Below, in pieces: positions 18,726 through 27,248 of a DNA stretch of 64,000 nt. The position numbers and the translations under genes are program-made. The notes below the pieces were generated by a model. That model saw nothing but the letters and a program-made list of their open reading frames with translations. It had not been told where the DNA came from and ran no database searches. This DNA comes from CAKZNE01 sp002695025 (GTDB lineage: Bacteria > Bacteroidota > Bacteroidia > Flavobacteriales > Schleiferiaceae): NCBI GenBank assembly GCA_913043285.1, contig CAJWML010000013.1, positions 50,824-114,823 of the forward strand, read 5' to 3'. Numbering within the stretch: position 1 is the first letter of the stretch; every line of letters starts with the position of its first letter.

Positions 18726-19655
18726 ATGAAAAAACTAATCATTACAGGACTGTTGGGTATCAGTCTGGGGGGTAGCATGCTTGCCCAGCAGGATCCCTTG
18801 TATACTCAGTACCGTAATAATATGCTCTCGGTAAACCCGGCTTATGCAGGAAGTCGCGATGCGCTTACCATTGGTCTGCTTCACCGCAGCCAGTGGGTGG
18901 GTATTGACGGGGCGCCTACTACGCAAACACTGACTATTCACGGTCCCCTGGTTAATGAAAACCTGGGCTTCGGGTTTTCGGTAGTACATGATAAGATAGG
19001 TCCTACCAGTAGCACCGGGTTGTATGGTGATCTGAGTGGTAGGGTAAAACTCACCAGCAATGGTTACCTGGCAGGAGGTATTAAACTGGGTTTGAATTTC
19101 TTCCGATCCAATCTTACTGACGTAGCTACTGGTGCCCAGGGTGATGATGCCTATAGCCAGAATACCAGCCGTATTTTGCCTAACCTGGGCTTTGGAGTGT
19201 ACTACTATACCCCAAAATTCTACCTGGGCTTGAGTAGTCCTAAATTGGTGCAAAACGTTTTGTATGCGGATGATCTGCCTTCCGGGGAAGTGTTTGAGGT
19301 TACCGAAAAACGTCACTACTTTGCTATTGCAGGGGTAGTGTTGGAGCTTAATCCGAATTTAAAATTCAGACCTTCTGTATTGGCACGTTTGGTAGAGGGG
19401 GCACCCAATTCATTGGATGTTACCGGCTCTTTCATCTTTGCCGATAAATTCTGGATTGGCGGTTACTACCGCTACCAGGAATCCCTGGGAATCCTTCTGG
19501 ATTACAACTTTACACCCCAGCTGAAAGTGGGTTATTCCTATGATTTTACGTTGACTGAGCTTCAGGATTACAACTCCGGATCTCACGAAATATCCATAAC
19601 CTATGATTTCATCTTCAACGATGCCAAGAAGATCAAGTCGCCCCGTTATTTCTAG
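18726..19655 (+). CDS. PorP/SprF family T9SS outer-membrane protein
   Basis: 309 residues with a signal peptide ending MLAQ, then the family signature QDPLYTQYRNNMLSVNPAYAG directly after cleavage. The rest is a beta-barrel with many Gly/aromatic strands and an aromatic C-terminus (KIKSPRYF). Family members pair with CHU_C-tagged cargo and are needed for its secretion or surface attachment (SprF with SprB in Flavobacterium johnsoniae). It lies 4 bp after the adhesin and 10 bp before the OmpA-like gene, so one transcription unit is almost certain and it is probably dedicated to this adhesin. Confidence 0.93.
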   Translation: MKKLIITGLLGISLGGSMLAQQDPLYTQYRNNMLSVNPAYAGSRDALTIGLLHRSQWVGIDGAPTTQTLTIHGPLVNENLGFGFSVVHDKIGPTSSTGLYGDLSGRVKLTSNGYLAGGIKLGLNFFRSNLTDVATGAQGDDAYSQNTSRILPNLGFGVYYYTPKFYLGLSSPKLVQNVLYADDLPSGEVFEVTEKRHYFAIAGVVLELNPNLKFRPSVLARLVEGAPNSLDVTGSFIFADKFWIGGYYRYQESLGILLDYNFTPQLKVGYSYDFTLTELQDYNSGSHEISITYDFIFNDAKKIKSPRYF

Positions 19656-19665
19656 ACAATACCCT

Positions 19666-21615
19666 ATGAAAAGATTGTTTCTTATTGTTGGTTTTCTGCT
19701 TACCTGTAGTTCGTCATTTGCGCAGTTAAAGCAAGCCGATGAGGATTTCGCCAACTTTAAATATACCGAAGCTGTAAAGGCCTATGAGCATGCTTTAAAG
19801 GCTAACCCCACCAAAGAGCAACACATTGTAATGCGCCTGGCCGAATCCTATCGTTTGTTAGGCGATTATGAGAATGCTGAAAAATGGTACGCCAAAGGTG
19901 TTGCCATGAAGAATACCGACCCGGTCAATTATTTCTACTACGGCAAAATGCTGGAGAGTAATAATAAACATGAGGCTGCCAAAGGCTGGTTTGATAAGTA
20001 TATCGAAAAAATGCCCAAGGATACCCGCTCCAAAGCCTATAAGGATTACTCTACCGAAAAGGTGAGAGATCTACTGACGGATAAGGAGCGTTACCAGGTA
20101 TTCAGAGTGAGTGTGAACTCGGAGTACGATGACTTCAGCCCCATGTATTACGGACAAAAGATAGTATTTGCCACCAATCGCCCGCAGGGATTACTGGTAA
20201 GCCGTAAACACTCCTGGAATGAAATGCCCTATATCGATCTCTATGTTTCCGATCGTCAGGACGATGGAGACCTGATCGATGCTAATCCGCTACCGGAATT
20301 CAACGGTAACTGGCATGAAGGGCCGGTAACCTTCTCCAAGGATCTGAAGCGCATTTATTTTACCCGAAATTCTTCACGTGGAAATAAACGCTTAACCGGT
20401 ACCAACTCCACCACAAACCTCATGATCTATACTGCCCGTAAGGTTACCCTAACCGATGGGACTGAGGTGTGGACCGATCCGGAATCATTGGACTTCAACT
20501 CTTTGGAATACAGTTGTGAACACCCAGCACTTACCGCTGATGGGCAGAAGATTTATTTTGCTTCAGATCAGCCAGGAGGCCAGGGAGGTATGGATATTTA
20601 TGTGACTGAAAAAACCATCCTGGGGTGGTCCAAACCCAAAAACCTGGGACCTAATGTCAATACCAGCGGTGATGAAGCCTTTCCCTATATTTCCAATAAT
20701 GGTGAACTTTATTTTGCCAGTAACGGCCATTTAGGTTTGGGTGGTCTGGACATTTTTATGGCCGCCCCAACTGACAATGGGTTTACCAGCCCGGTAAACC
20801 TGGGATATCCCATTAACGATGTGAAGGATGATTTTGGGTTTGTGCTGAACGATAAGGAAGAGGAAGGATATTTTTCAACCAATCGTAGCGGTGGAGTAGG
20901 TCGCGATGATATTATGCGCTTTAAGGTGCTGGAAAAACCCGAGCCACCTAAGGAGGAGCCAAAACTGCCTCAATTGGAGGTGTTTGTGTACGACCAGGTT
21001 ACCGGTGAAGGTTTAAATGAGGCTGTGGTGAACATCTTTACCCGTGACGGGAAGCTCATCGATGCAGTACAGACCAATGATTCCGGGATGTACCGTACTG
21101 ATCGTAATGCCTATGCCGGTGAACTGCGTTTTATTACCTCCTATCCGGAATATGCCAGCTTGCGGAAGGTGGTTACCATGGAAACGTTACCGCCTGGAAC
21201 AGCCCGGATCAATCTTCCGCTTTCCAAGGATCTCGGTAAGGTGACCAAGATCAACGGAAAAGCCATTCAAATCAACCCTATCTATTTTGATTACGACAAG
21301 GCCAATATCCGTCCTGATGCGGCTATTGAGCTGGATAAAATTGTACGTGTGATGAAGGAGAATCCTACTATGGTCATAGAGGTGGCCAGTCATACCGATT
21401 CCAGGGGTAACAATCAATACAACTCAGATCTCTCACAAAGACGTGCTAAAAGCTCGCGGGAGTATATCGTAAGCAGGGGTGTTTCAGAAGAGCGAATCTT
21501 CGGCCAGGGTTATGGAGAATCACAGCTCACCAATGAATGTGAGGATGGTGTGGACTGCAGTGAAGACAAACATCAACTGAACCGAAGGACGGAATTCAGG
21601 ATCGTAAAATTCTAG
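19666..21615 (+). CDS. OmpA family protein with TPR and PD40/WD40-like repeats
   Basis: 649 residues from the ATG at 19666, which starts a signal peptide (MKRLFLIVGFLLTCSSSFA). An in-frame ATG at 19603 would overlap the previous gene and lacks a signal, so it was not chosen. Order: TPR segment (about 25-140), PD40/beta-propeller repeats (about 150-440; motifs KIYFASDQPGGQGGMDIY, GELYFASNGHLGLGGLDIF), a carboxypeptidase-regulatory-like strand domain, then an OmpA_C peptidoglycan-binding domain (about 538-645) with YFDYDKANIRPDA and SHTDSRG. It probably anchors the adhesin/SprF machinery to the cell wall. It is the last gene of the three-gene T9SS operon. Confidence 0.92.
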   Translation: MKRLFLIVGFLLTCSSSFAQLKQADEDFANFKYTEAVKAYEHALKANPTKEQHIVMRLAESYRLLGDYENAEKWYAKGVAMKNTDPVNYFYYGKMLESNNKHEAAKGWFDKYIEKMPKDTRSKAYKDYSTEKVRDLLTDKERYQVFRVSVNSEYDDFSPMYYGQKIVFATNRPQGLLVSRKHSWNEMPYIDLYVSDRQDDGDLIDANPLPEFNGNWHEGPVTFSKDLKRIYFTRNSSRGNKRLTGTNSTTNLMIYTARKVTLTDGTEVWTDPESLDFNSLEYSCEHPALTADGQKIYFASDQPGGQGGMDIYVTEKTILGWSKPKNLGPNVNTSGDEAFPYISNNGELYFASNGHLGLGGLDIFMAAPTDNGFTSPVNLGYPINDVKDDFGFVLNDKEEEGYFSTNRSGGVGRDDIMRFKVLEKPEPPKEEPKLPQLEVFVYDQVTGEGLNEAVVNIFTRDGKLIDAVQTNDSGMYRTDRNAYAGELRFITSYPEYASLRKVVTMETLPPGTARINLPLSKDLGKVTKINGKAIQINPIYFDYDKANIRPDAAIELDKIVRVMKENPTMVIEVASHTDSRGNNQYNSDLSQRRAKSSREYIVSRGVSEERIFGQGYGESQLTNECEDGVDCSEDKHQLNRRTEFRIVKF

Positions 21616-21638
21616 ACGCAAATTTTTTTAAGAATATT

Positions 21639-21667
21639 TTTGCGACTTGAAAAAACGTGTATATTTG
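21639..21667 (+). promoter_or_regulatory. Bacteroidota-type promoter of the tRNA-Val genes
   Basis: A -33 TTTG (21639-21642) and a -7 TATATTTG (21660-21667) are separated by 17 bp and sit 13 bp before the first tRNA. This matches the TTTG/TAnnTTTG pattern of the primary sigma factor in this phylum. Confidence 0.75.
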
Positions 21668-21679
21668 CCGTCCGTTTTG

Positions 21680-21754
21680 GGGCGCTTAGCTCAGCTGGTT
21701 CAGAGCACCTCGTTTACACCGAGGGGGTCGGGAGTTCGAATCTCTCAGCGCCCA
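21680..21754 (+). tRNA. tRNA-Val (anticodon TAC)
   Basis: A 75-base cloverleaf. Acceptor arm GGGCGCT (21680-21686) pairs with AGCGCCC (21747-21753), with discriminator A at 21754. The D-arm is TAGCTCAGCTGGTT. The anticodon stem CCTCG/CGAGG encloses loop TTTACAC, giving anticodon TAC (Val, GUA codons). The T-arm has GTTCGAATC. CCA is not encoded. Confidence 0.95.
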
Positions 21755-21762
21755 CCCAAATC

Positions 21763-21790
21763 AAAGCCTTGTTTTAACAAGGCTTTTTTT
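21763..21790 (+). terminator. Rho-independent terminator between the two tRNA genes
   Basis: AAAGCCTTGTT pairs with AACAAGGCTTT around a TT loop and runs into seven T. It lies 9 bases after the first tRNA and 20 before the second. Confidence 0.8.
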
Positions 21791-21810
21791 AATTTAAGAC
21801 GTTTGTAAGA

Positions 21811-21885
21811 GAGACATTAGCTCAGTTGGTTCAGAGCACTACCTTGACAGGGTAGGGGTCACTGGTTCGAATCCAGTATGTCTCA
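21811..21885 (+). tRNA. tRNA-Val (anticodon GAC)
   Basis: A 75-base cloverleaf. Acceptor arm GAGACAT (21811-21817) pairs with ATGTCTC (21878-21884), with discriminator A at 21885. The D-arm is TAGCTCAGTTGGTT. The anticodon stem CTACC/GGTAG encloses loop TTGACAG, so the anticodon is GAC (Val, GUC/GUU codons). The T-arm is GGTTCGAATCC. CCA is not encoded. No promoter box is obvious between this gene and the terminator that precedes it. Confidence 0.94.
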
Positions 21886-21891
21886 CTGATC

Positions 21892-21922
21892 AAAAGCCGG
21901 AGCCAGAGGTTTCGGCTTTTTT
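21892..21922 (+). terminator. Rho-independent terminator after the second tRNA-Val
   Basis: AAAAGCCG pairs with CGGCTTTT across a 12-base loop and ends in TTTTTT, 7 bases after the tRNA. Confidence 0.75.
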
Positions 21923-22381
21923 AGTTTGGTTCCGGTAATCCAAAAAGAGAAGTCCATTGTATTTTTTATGCTTTTGCCTTCCGGGACCTGAAAAACAGTA
22001 AGCGGTATTTTTCAGCTTAGGCCCGGGTCCTGGTTTTCCTTTTCTGTTTACGTCTTGTAGGAAACCCTGGTTGTGTACAGTATATCATGGGCTGTCTCCC
22101 CGTAAAATTGGTTTGTACCGTATTTCTGTGTGTGTAGTTACTTCTTATTCAGTAAATTAGTGGGGTAAAATAGTTGTTGCCTGGACGTGAAACCCTGAGC
22201 AATCATACAGGCCGTCTACTATAAGGCAACAAAATGGGATGGTACTTTGAGTTAGTGATAAGTCAAAACGTAGAAAGGGAGCTTGCTGCAGGTTTGAGGA
22301 TTGTATTCCTGGTCTTGCAGATGCGTTTTTGTATATAGCCAGGGAGGATTTGGTGAAGAATAACCCTTAAAACGATTTGCA
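21923..22381. other. Intergenic stretch without a supported gene
   Basis: About 460 bases between the tRNA terminator and the SDR gene. I see no convincing ORF, RNA or repeat. An SDR promoter must lie here but no clean -33/-7 pair stands out. Confidence 0.5.
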
Positions 22382-23191
22382 ATGCAAGTAACAGCAAAAG
22401 TAATAGTGGTTACCGGGGGCGGTAGTGGCATTGGAAGGGAACTGGTCATACAGCTGGTAAAGAAAGGAGCAAGAGTAGCCATTGCAGACGTTAACGAAGC
22501 GGGTATGGCCAAAACCGTTGAGCTGGCCGGTAAAGGAGACGTAAGTACCCATGTTCTGAATATTGCGGACCGTGCAGCGGTAGAAGCTTTTCCTGCAAAG
22601 GTGATAGCTGCACACGGAGCGGTGGATGCTATCATTAACAATGCTGGTATCATCCAACCCTTTACTGATGTGAATGATCTGGATTATGAGCACATTGAGC
22701 GAGTGATGAACATCAACTTTTATGGCACCCTGTATATGTGTAAATCATTCCTGCCCCATTTACTAAAGCGTCCGGAAGCCCATATTGCCAATGTCTCCAG
22801 CATGGGTGGTTTTATACCTTTTCCCGGGCAGACTTTTTACGGGGCTTCCAAAGCTGCGGTAAAACTCCTTACCGAGGGCTTATATGCCGAGTTGAAGGAT
22901 ACCCAGGTAGGGGTCACCGTTATCCATCCCGGAGCAGTCAATACCGATATCACCTCCAATTCCGGTGTTCAGTCACCGCAGTTTGAAGCGTCCCAAAAGA
23001 ACGATGAGGTCAGTAAGATGGCGATGCCGGCAGACGAAGCCGCAAAAGTGATGGTGCGGGCGATCGAAAAGAACAAATACCGGGTTATGGTAGGAAAAGA
23101 TGCCCAAATGCTCGACTTCTTCTATCGCCTGGCACCCCAGCGCGCAGTAAACTTGATTGTAAAACGCATGGGGGCTTTTTCCGGCAAGTAG
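22382..23191 (+). CDS. Short-chain dehydrogenase/reductase (SDR) family protein
   Basis: 269 residues, classical SDR. The NAD(P) fold has TGGGSGIG (about 11-18), a central NNAG, the catalytic Ser in NVSSMGG (about 140), and Y153-G-A-S-K157. No signal peptide, so cytosolic. Substrate cannot be deduced; the C-terminal extension (FYRLAPQRAVNLIVKRMGA) resembles the acyl- or steroid-active SDRs that carry a membrane-associating tail. The stop codon lies in the loop of a strong hairpin (23175-23203). Confidence 0.9.
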   Translation: MQVTAKVIVVTGGGSGIGRELVIQLVKKGARVAIADVNEAGMAKTVELAGKGDVSTHVLNIADRAAVEAFPAKVIAAHGAVDAIINNAGIIQPFTDVNDLDYEHIERVMNINFYGTLYMCKSFLPHLLKRPEAHIANVSSMGGFIPFPGQTFYGASKAAVKLLTEGLYAELKDTQVGVTVIHPGAVNTDITSNSGVQSPQFEASQKNDEVSKMAMPADEAAKVMVRAIEKNKYRVMVGKDAQMLDFFYRLAPQRAVNLIVKRMGAFSGK

Positions 23192-23215
23192 TGCCGGAAA
23201 AAGGCTCTTTGAGCC
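23175..23215 (+). terminator. Double hairpin at the end of the SDR gene
   Basis: CTTTTTCCGGCA (23175-23186) pairs perfectly with TGCCGGAAAAAG (23192-23203) around AGTAG, which contains the stop codon. A second small hairpin, GGCTC-TTT-GAGCC, follows. There is no long T run, so it may protect the mRNA end rather than terminate. Confidence 0.45.
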
Positions 23216-23444
23216 GCCTTATCGCATGGTATAACAAATGTTTATATGATTTGGAATAACCTTCGCGATCCTCGGAAAATTAAGCCATAAATATGTAGGC
23301 TAAGAAAAGTTTCATGCAGTTGATCGTTTTAGTTTAACTCCTTAAAGGAGAGTATTTCAAAAAAATGAGGGTTAGCTATGTATTGGTTATCTTCAAATCC
23401 CCAGCTTGGGAAATACGTGTATATTTAGCTTCCATTCGATAACC

Positions 23445-25037
23445 ATGACTAATGAATCCAGTTCCTCCAGCGTGGGGAAAATAATGTTTGTTACTTTTTT
23501 TGAGGGGATGGCCGTAATGGCTACCGAAATACTTTCCGCACGTATGGTGAGCCCGGTATTCGGGGCTTCCATTACCAGTTGGTCTTTTGTGCTGGGTATC
23601 ACCCTTCTCGGACTGGCCGGAGGCTACTTTTTTGGTGGGGTGTTGTGCCGAAAAGGGAAAGCTAATGTAGGAGTGATACTCGGCATTACCGGGATATGGC
23701 TGGCTCTCTTGCCTTTGTTTACCACTCGCCTTTTAGAGTGGACCATGTACCTGGGATATTACCCGGGGCTCATCACCTCCCTTTTGCTGGTGCTGTTCCC
23801 AACTCTTTTCCTTTTGGGTACGTTGAGTCCGGTGCTGGTGCATCTCATTGATCAAAAGCTAAAGATCACCGGGCTTTCTTCCGGCCGAATTTTTTCAGTT
23901 TCAACGGTGGGCGGAATAGTAGGTGCCTTATTGTTTGGTTTGTATATGCTGCCCGAAGTGGGTATTTCCATTAGTTTTTATATTATGGGAGCCGTACTAT
24001 TTGGACTTTCGTTCCTTTTCCCTTACGGCCGTTTAAAATCCGGTGGCGGAGCTGTTTTACTGTTGCTTGTCCTGATGATGAGTCATAACCTGCTGAAAGC
24101 CAATAATAGTAATAAGATATTGTATGCTTCTGAAGGCCTTTTGGGACAGGTTAAGGTGGTACAGTCTGAATTTATGGTGAATGGCAAAATGGAGGTGCTG
24201 CGGATGCAGCTGATCAATAATACCCTTCAGGGCATCATTAATATTAATGATCCACAAAGGAGTTACCTGGAATACCAAACACTGCTTAAACCTATCCTGG
24301 AAAGCCAGGGCGCAGAGGGTAGGATGCTGGTGTTGGGCCTGGGTGCCGGTCTTATCTATAATATCATGGGTTCCAATAAAGATCTGCAGATGGATTTCGT
24401 GGAGATCGATGCCGGGATTGCCCGGTCTGCGGAGCGCTATTTCATTGGGCGGAATCGGGGGAATTCCAACCTGAACATTATTATTGATGATGCCCGGCAT
24501 TATACGGAGACCACCGATGAAAAATACAACAGTATTTTCGTAGATACCTTTGCGGGTGAAAGCATACCGGGGCATGTTCTTACCCTTGAGTCCTTAGAGA
24601 AGATCCGTTCCCTTCTTAAGGAAGATGGTTTGCTGGTGATTAACTTTCATGGTAACTGGGAAGGTGATAAAGGGTTAGGCGCCAGAAGTTTGTGTAAAAC
24701 GCTGGTAGAGTCTGGTTATGAGGTGAAGGTGGTTCCCACCGATACTACGGATAGTATTGAGCGCAGTATTCTCTTTCTATGTAAAGAAAATGATCTTCAC
24801 AAAATGGATAAGCTCAGCGTACCCAAAACGGCTTCTACCTTTGAGGAGGAAACCACCGAATTGAGTTCCTACTACCTGGATGTGAGTCCCTCGGATATGG
24901 AAGACGCTGAGATCCTGACCGATGACAAGCAACAACTGGAACACATGCTGAAAGAGGTTTGCCTGGATTGGAGGAGGTACTGCATCAGGAGCTACGTTCA
25001 ACCTTTTGAAAAGGAGAAGGGACTGGTGTTCTACTAG
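23445..25037 (+). CDS. Membrane-fused spermidine-synthase-like protein
   Basis: 530 residues from ATG 23445. An earlier in-frame ATG at 23406 adds 13 residues and overlaps an AT-rich box TATATTTA, so the later start is preferred. The N-terminal half (to about 215) has six to seven hydrophobic helices with FFEGMAVMATEILSARMVSP, typical of the fused MFS/spermidine synthase family. The C-terminal half has a SAM/dcSAM-type Rossmann domain: MLVLGLGAGLIYN, DFVEIDAG, IIIDDARHY, FVDTFAG. Aminopropyl transfer, or a related reaction on an unknown acceptor at the membrane, is inferred. The tail is rich in Glu/Ser. The LigT-like gene starts 14 bp downstream, so they are likely co-transcribed. Confidence 0.85.
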   Translation: MTNESSSSSVGKIMFVTFFEGMAVMATEILSARMVSPVFGASITSWSFVLGITLLGLAGGYFFGGVLCRKGKANVGVILGITGIWLALLPLFTTRLLEWTMYLGYYPGLITSLLLVLFPTLFLLGTLSPVLVHLIDQKLKITGLSSGRIFSVSTVGGIVGALLFGLYMLPEVGISISFYIMGAVLFGLSFLFPYGRLKSGGGAVLLLLVLMMSHNLLKANNSNKILYASEGLLGQVKVVQSEFMVNGKMEVLRMQLINNTLQGIININDPQRSYLEYQTLLKPILESQGAEGRMLVLGLGAGLIYNIMGSNKDLQMDFVEIDAGIARSAERYFIGRNRGNSNLNIIIDDARHYTETTDEKYNSIFVDTFAGESIPGHVLTLESLEKIRSLLKEDGLLVINFHGNWEGDKGLGARSLCKTLVESGYEVKVVPTDTTDSIERSILFLCKENDLHKMDKLSVPKTASTFEEETTELSSYYLDVSPSDMEDAEILTDDKQQLEHMLKEVCLDWRRYCIRSYVQPFEKEKGLVFY

Positions 25038-25051
25038 TTGCGGTATTTGGT

Positions 25052-25627
25052 ATGAAACCCGATGAAGCCCTCTATTTTATTGCACTTATTCCTCCGGAGC
25101 CTTTAGCAGGTCAGCTGAATACCCTTAAAGAATACTTTGCAAAGGGATACAACAGCAAGGCTTCCCTGAATTCACCACCTCACATTACCCTGCACATGCC
25201 CTTCCGTTGGAGAACTAAGAAGTTAAACCTTTTAGTTTCCGGTTTGGAGGAACTGGCGGATTCCTGCTCCCCCTTTAGCGTTCATTTAAAGAATTTCGGA
25301 GCTTTTCCACCCCGGGTGATCTTTATAGATGTGGTTCCCAATCAAAACCTGGATAGGCTGCAACAGCAGGTAGTGGAAACAGCACGTAAAAAATGGAAGC
25401 TGGATAACGCCAATTACAGGGACCGGGCCTTTCATCCGCATATTACCCTTGCCTTTCGCGATCTCAGGAAGCCGCAATTCAAAGCTGCCTGGGAAGAATT
25501 CGGAAACAAGGATTTTGCCGGTTCATTCCGGGTATTGAATGTAGGTCTTCTAAAACACGATGGCGTGCGTTGGCAGTTGGAGCAAACTTTTAAACTGAAA
25601 GACAGAAGTGCTTCAGATTGGCAATAA
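25052..25627 (+). CDS. 2'-5' RNA ligase / LigT-like 2H phosphoesterase family protein
   Basis: 191 residues. Both hallmark HxTx motifs are present: H44-I-T-L in PPHITLHMPF and H130-I-T-L in FHPHITLAF, spaced as in the 2H phosphoesterase superfamily (LigT/ThpR/CPDase). Such enzymes hydrolyse 2',3'-cyclic phosphates or join RNA ends in vitro; the cellular role is generally unclear. Cytosolic. It lies 14 bp after the membrane-fused spermidine-synthase-like gene and 39 bp before the hemolysin III gene. Confidence 0.88.
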   Translation: MKPDEALYFIALIPPEPLAGQLNTLKEYFAKGYNSKASLNSPPHITLHMPFRWRTKKLNLLVSGLEELADSCSPFSVHLKNFGAFPPRVIFIDVVPNQNLDRLQQQVVETARKKWKLDNANYRDRAFHPHITLAFRDLRKPQFKAAWEEFGNKDFAGSFRVLNVGLLKHDGVRWQLEQTFKLKDRSASDWQ

Positions 25628-25666
25628 AGTCCATAATCCTCCGTATTTATTCTTTACTATTGCGAA

Positions 25667-26329
25667 ATGACAGAAGAGCCCGTAAAAACCTATCGCGAGT
25701 ATAGCGATCCCGAAGAAATAGCCAACATCATAACTCATGGATTGGGAGTGGTATTGGGGATCGGTGGGTTCATATTGCTTTTAATCAAGGGTTTGCGAGT
25801 GGGAAACCCACTTTACACGGTGGCTGTGTCTATTTACAGCCTTACTCTTATATGGACCTATTCTACCTCCACGCTCTACCATAGCGCCTATAAAGCCGGG
25901 GTAAAGCTTAAGAATACATTCCACCTTATGGATCATACGGCTATTTACTTGTTTATAGCCGGTACCTATACCCCTGTGGCCCTATTTGCGCTTCCTGGCG
26001 ACTGGCGGTACATTATCCTTGGCGGAATATGGACTTTGGCCATACTAGGCATTATTTTCAAGATCTTTTCCATTGGCCGTTTCAACTGGCTCTCTACTAT
26101 CTTTTACCTCCTGATGGGGTGGATGATCCTTATAGCCGCCAAACCGCTGATCAATTATGCCGATCCTGCTTTGGTTTATTGGATACTGGCCGGAGGTATC
26201 TGCTACTCCCTGGGCGTGATCTTTTTCATGTGGGATCGTCTCAGGTACAGCCATGCCATCTGGCACCTATGGGTGCTGGCCGGAAGTATATGTCATTTTG
26301 TGGCTATTTACGGCTACCTGGAAGTGTAA
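25667..26329 (+). CDS. Hemolysin III (PAQR/YqfA) family membrane protein
   Basis: 220 residues with seven hydrophobic helices. Family motifs: EIANIITHGLG at the start, STLYHSAYK, and LMDHTAIYLFIAGTYTPV, with a C-terminal HAIWHLWVLAGSICHF. The conserved Ser, Asp and His residues form the zinc site of PAQR proteins. Location: inner membrane. Despite the name, a haemolytic role is not implied; links to membrane lipid homeostasis are known for YqfA. It is probably the third gene of the 23445-26329 run. It converges on the hydroxylase gene (3-bp gap). Confidence 0.92.
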   Translation: MTEEPVKTYREYSDPEEIANIITHGLGVVLGIGGFILLLIKGLRVGNPLYTVAVSIYSLTLIWTYSTSTLYHSAYKAGVKLKNTFHLMDHTAIYLFIAGTYTPVALFALPGDWRYIILGGIWTLAILGIIFKIFSIGRFNWLSTIFYLLMGWMILIAAKPLINYADPALVYWILAGGICYSLGVIFFMWDRLRYSHAIWHLWVLAGSICHFVAIYGYLEV

Positions 26330-26332
26330 CTC

Positions 26333-26932
26333 CTATTTATCGTTTTCCAGTATTTGTTGCTGTACCCACTCGTTGGGGATCATATCAATGGTCATATTGA
26401 TGCGGTCGCCAGAACTGCGGTTCAATACCTTGTGAGGGTCGGTAAGGCGTAGGTACCAACATTCACCGGGCTGCATGGGTACAATACTTCCATTCAGGAA
26501 AAACTCAGTGTTTTCATTGGAGATAATCGGAATGGTAAGCCGTATAACCGATTTGTGGATCTGCAGGCCCAGGGTAGGGTCCGTATGTTCATTTACCATC
26601 TGGCCGGAGGCGAGGCGTAAGATACGTACCAGCGTAACCTTGGTCTTTTCCCTGAACATGTCCACAATGCTCAGCAGGTAAGGAGATGAGATAAGCTCCT
26701 TGGTGTCCATCCATTCCGTCCACGAACCATCTGCATAGTCCTCAGCTGGAGGAGGAGGGGGAAGCGTGGTGTCCACCGTGTGAGCGGGAGCCCGCAGAGG
26801 TACCACATTATAATAGATGAATTCTTCCAGCTTAAACTGGCTGACCTCCTCCTTCATTTTTTCCACATCAAAGGTGAAGGGCAGTTTTATGCGGTCATGG
26901 GCCGTATCGATCGGTTCGGTAATCTGTGACAT
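26333..26932 (-). CDS. Aspartyl/asparaginyl beta-hydroxylase-like Fe(II)/2-oxoglutarate dioxygenase
   Basis: 199 residues, cytosolic. The double-stranded beta-helix core shows the iron ligands H116-T-D118 (EHTDPT) and distal H167 (TDPHKVLNRS), with R177 placed to bind 2-oxoglutarate. VRLTIPI and PMQPGECWYL segments are typical of the Asp/Asn beta-hydroxylase superfamily. A Pro-rich loop (LPPPPPAED) precedes the core. Substrate may be a peptide side chain or a free amino acid; the sequence does not decide. It is monocistronic and convergent with hemolysin III. Confidence 0.8.
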   Translation of the reverse strand: MSQITEPIDTAHDRIKLPFTFDVEKMKEEVSQFKLEEFIYYNVVPLRAPAHTVDTTLPPPPPAEDYADGSWTEWMDTKELISSPYLLSIVDMFREKTKVTLVRILRLASGQMVNEHTDPTLGLQIHKSVIRLTIPIISNENTEFFLNGSIVPMQPGECWYLRLTDPHKVLNRSSGDRINMTIDMIPNEWVQQQILENDK

Positions 26933-27248
26933 ATAATTATATAAGGTTTGGTAATTCAGGTCCTGAAAATACTAAAATTAAAGCAGGGTGTATACCTGAG
27001 GGTATATTTGGAAGACGCTTAAATTTTTCTGGTATACCGTGTATCTGTATAGGCTTATTGTTGTGGTTATTTCTGTATGGAATTATCGTGTTTTTAATTC
27101 CTGAAAACCTCATTTTTCTTGAATGATTAATTCCGTTTGTCGCTAGAAAATCACTGAACATCCTCTGATCATTTCCATCGGTCGAATTTAAAAACGAGCG
27201 GAGGGCACTCCTAATACTTTTGAAGTGCAATCCTTAAAACGCTTGCTT
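26933..27248. other. Intergenic stretch with a -7 box for the LruC gene
   Basis: About 316 bases between divergent genes. TACTTTTG at 27215-27222 matches TAnnTTTG and would give a leader of about 20 bases before the ATG at 27249. No clear -33 TTTG is in place. Nothing else is recognised. Confidence 0.45.

Noticed and set aside
24057..24575. 172-codon minus-strand frame
   Set aside because: Opposite the SAM-binding domain of the spermidine-synthase-like gene; no family resemblance.
25052..25627. RNA-repair or CBASS-like defence role for the LigT-like gene
   Set aside because: No nucleotidyltransferase, effector or RtcB partner is near; the neighbours are housekeeping-type genes.
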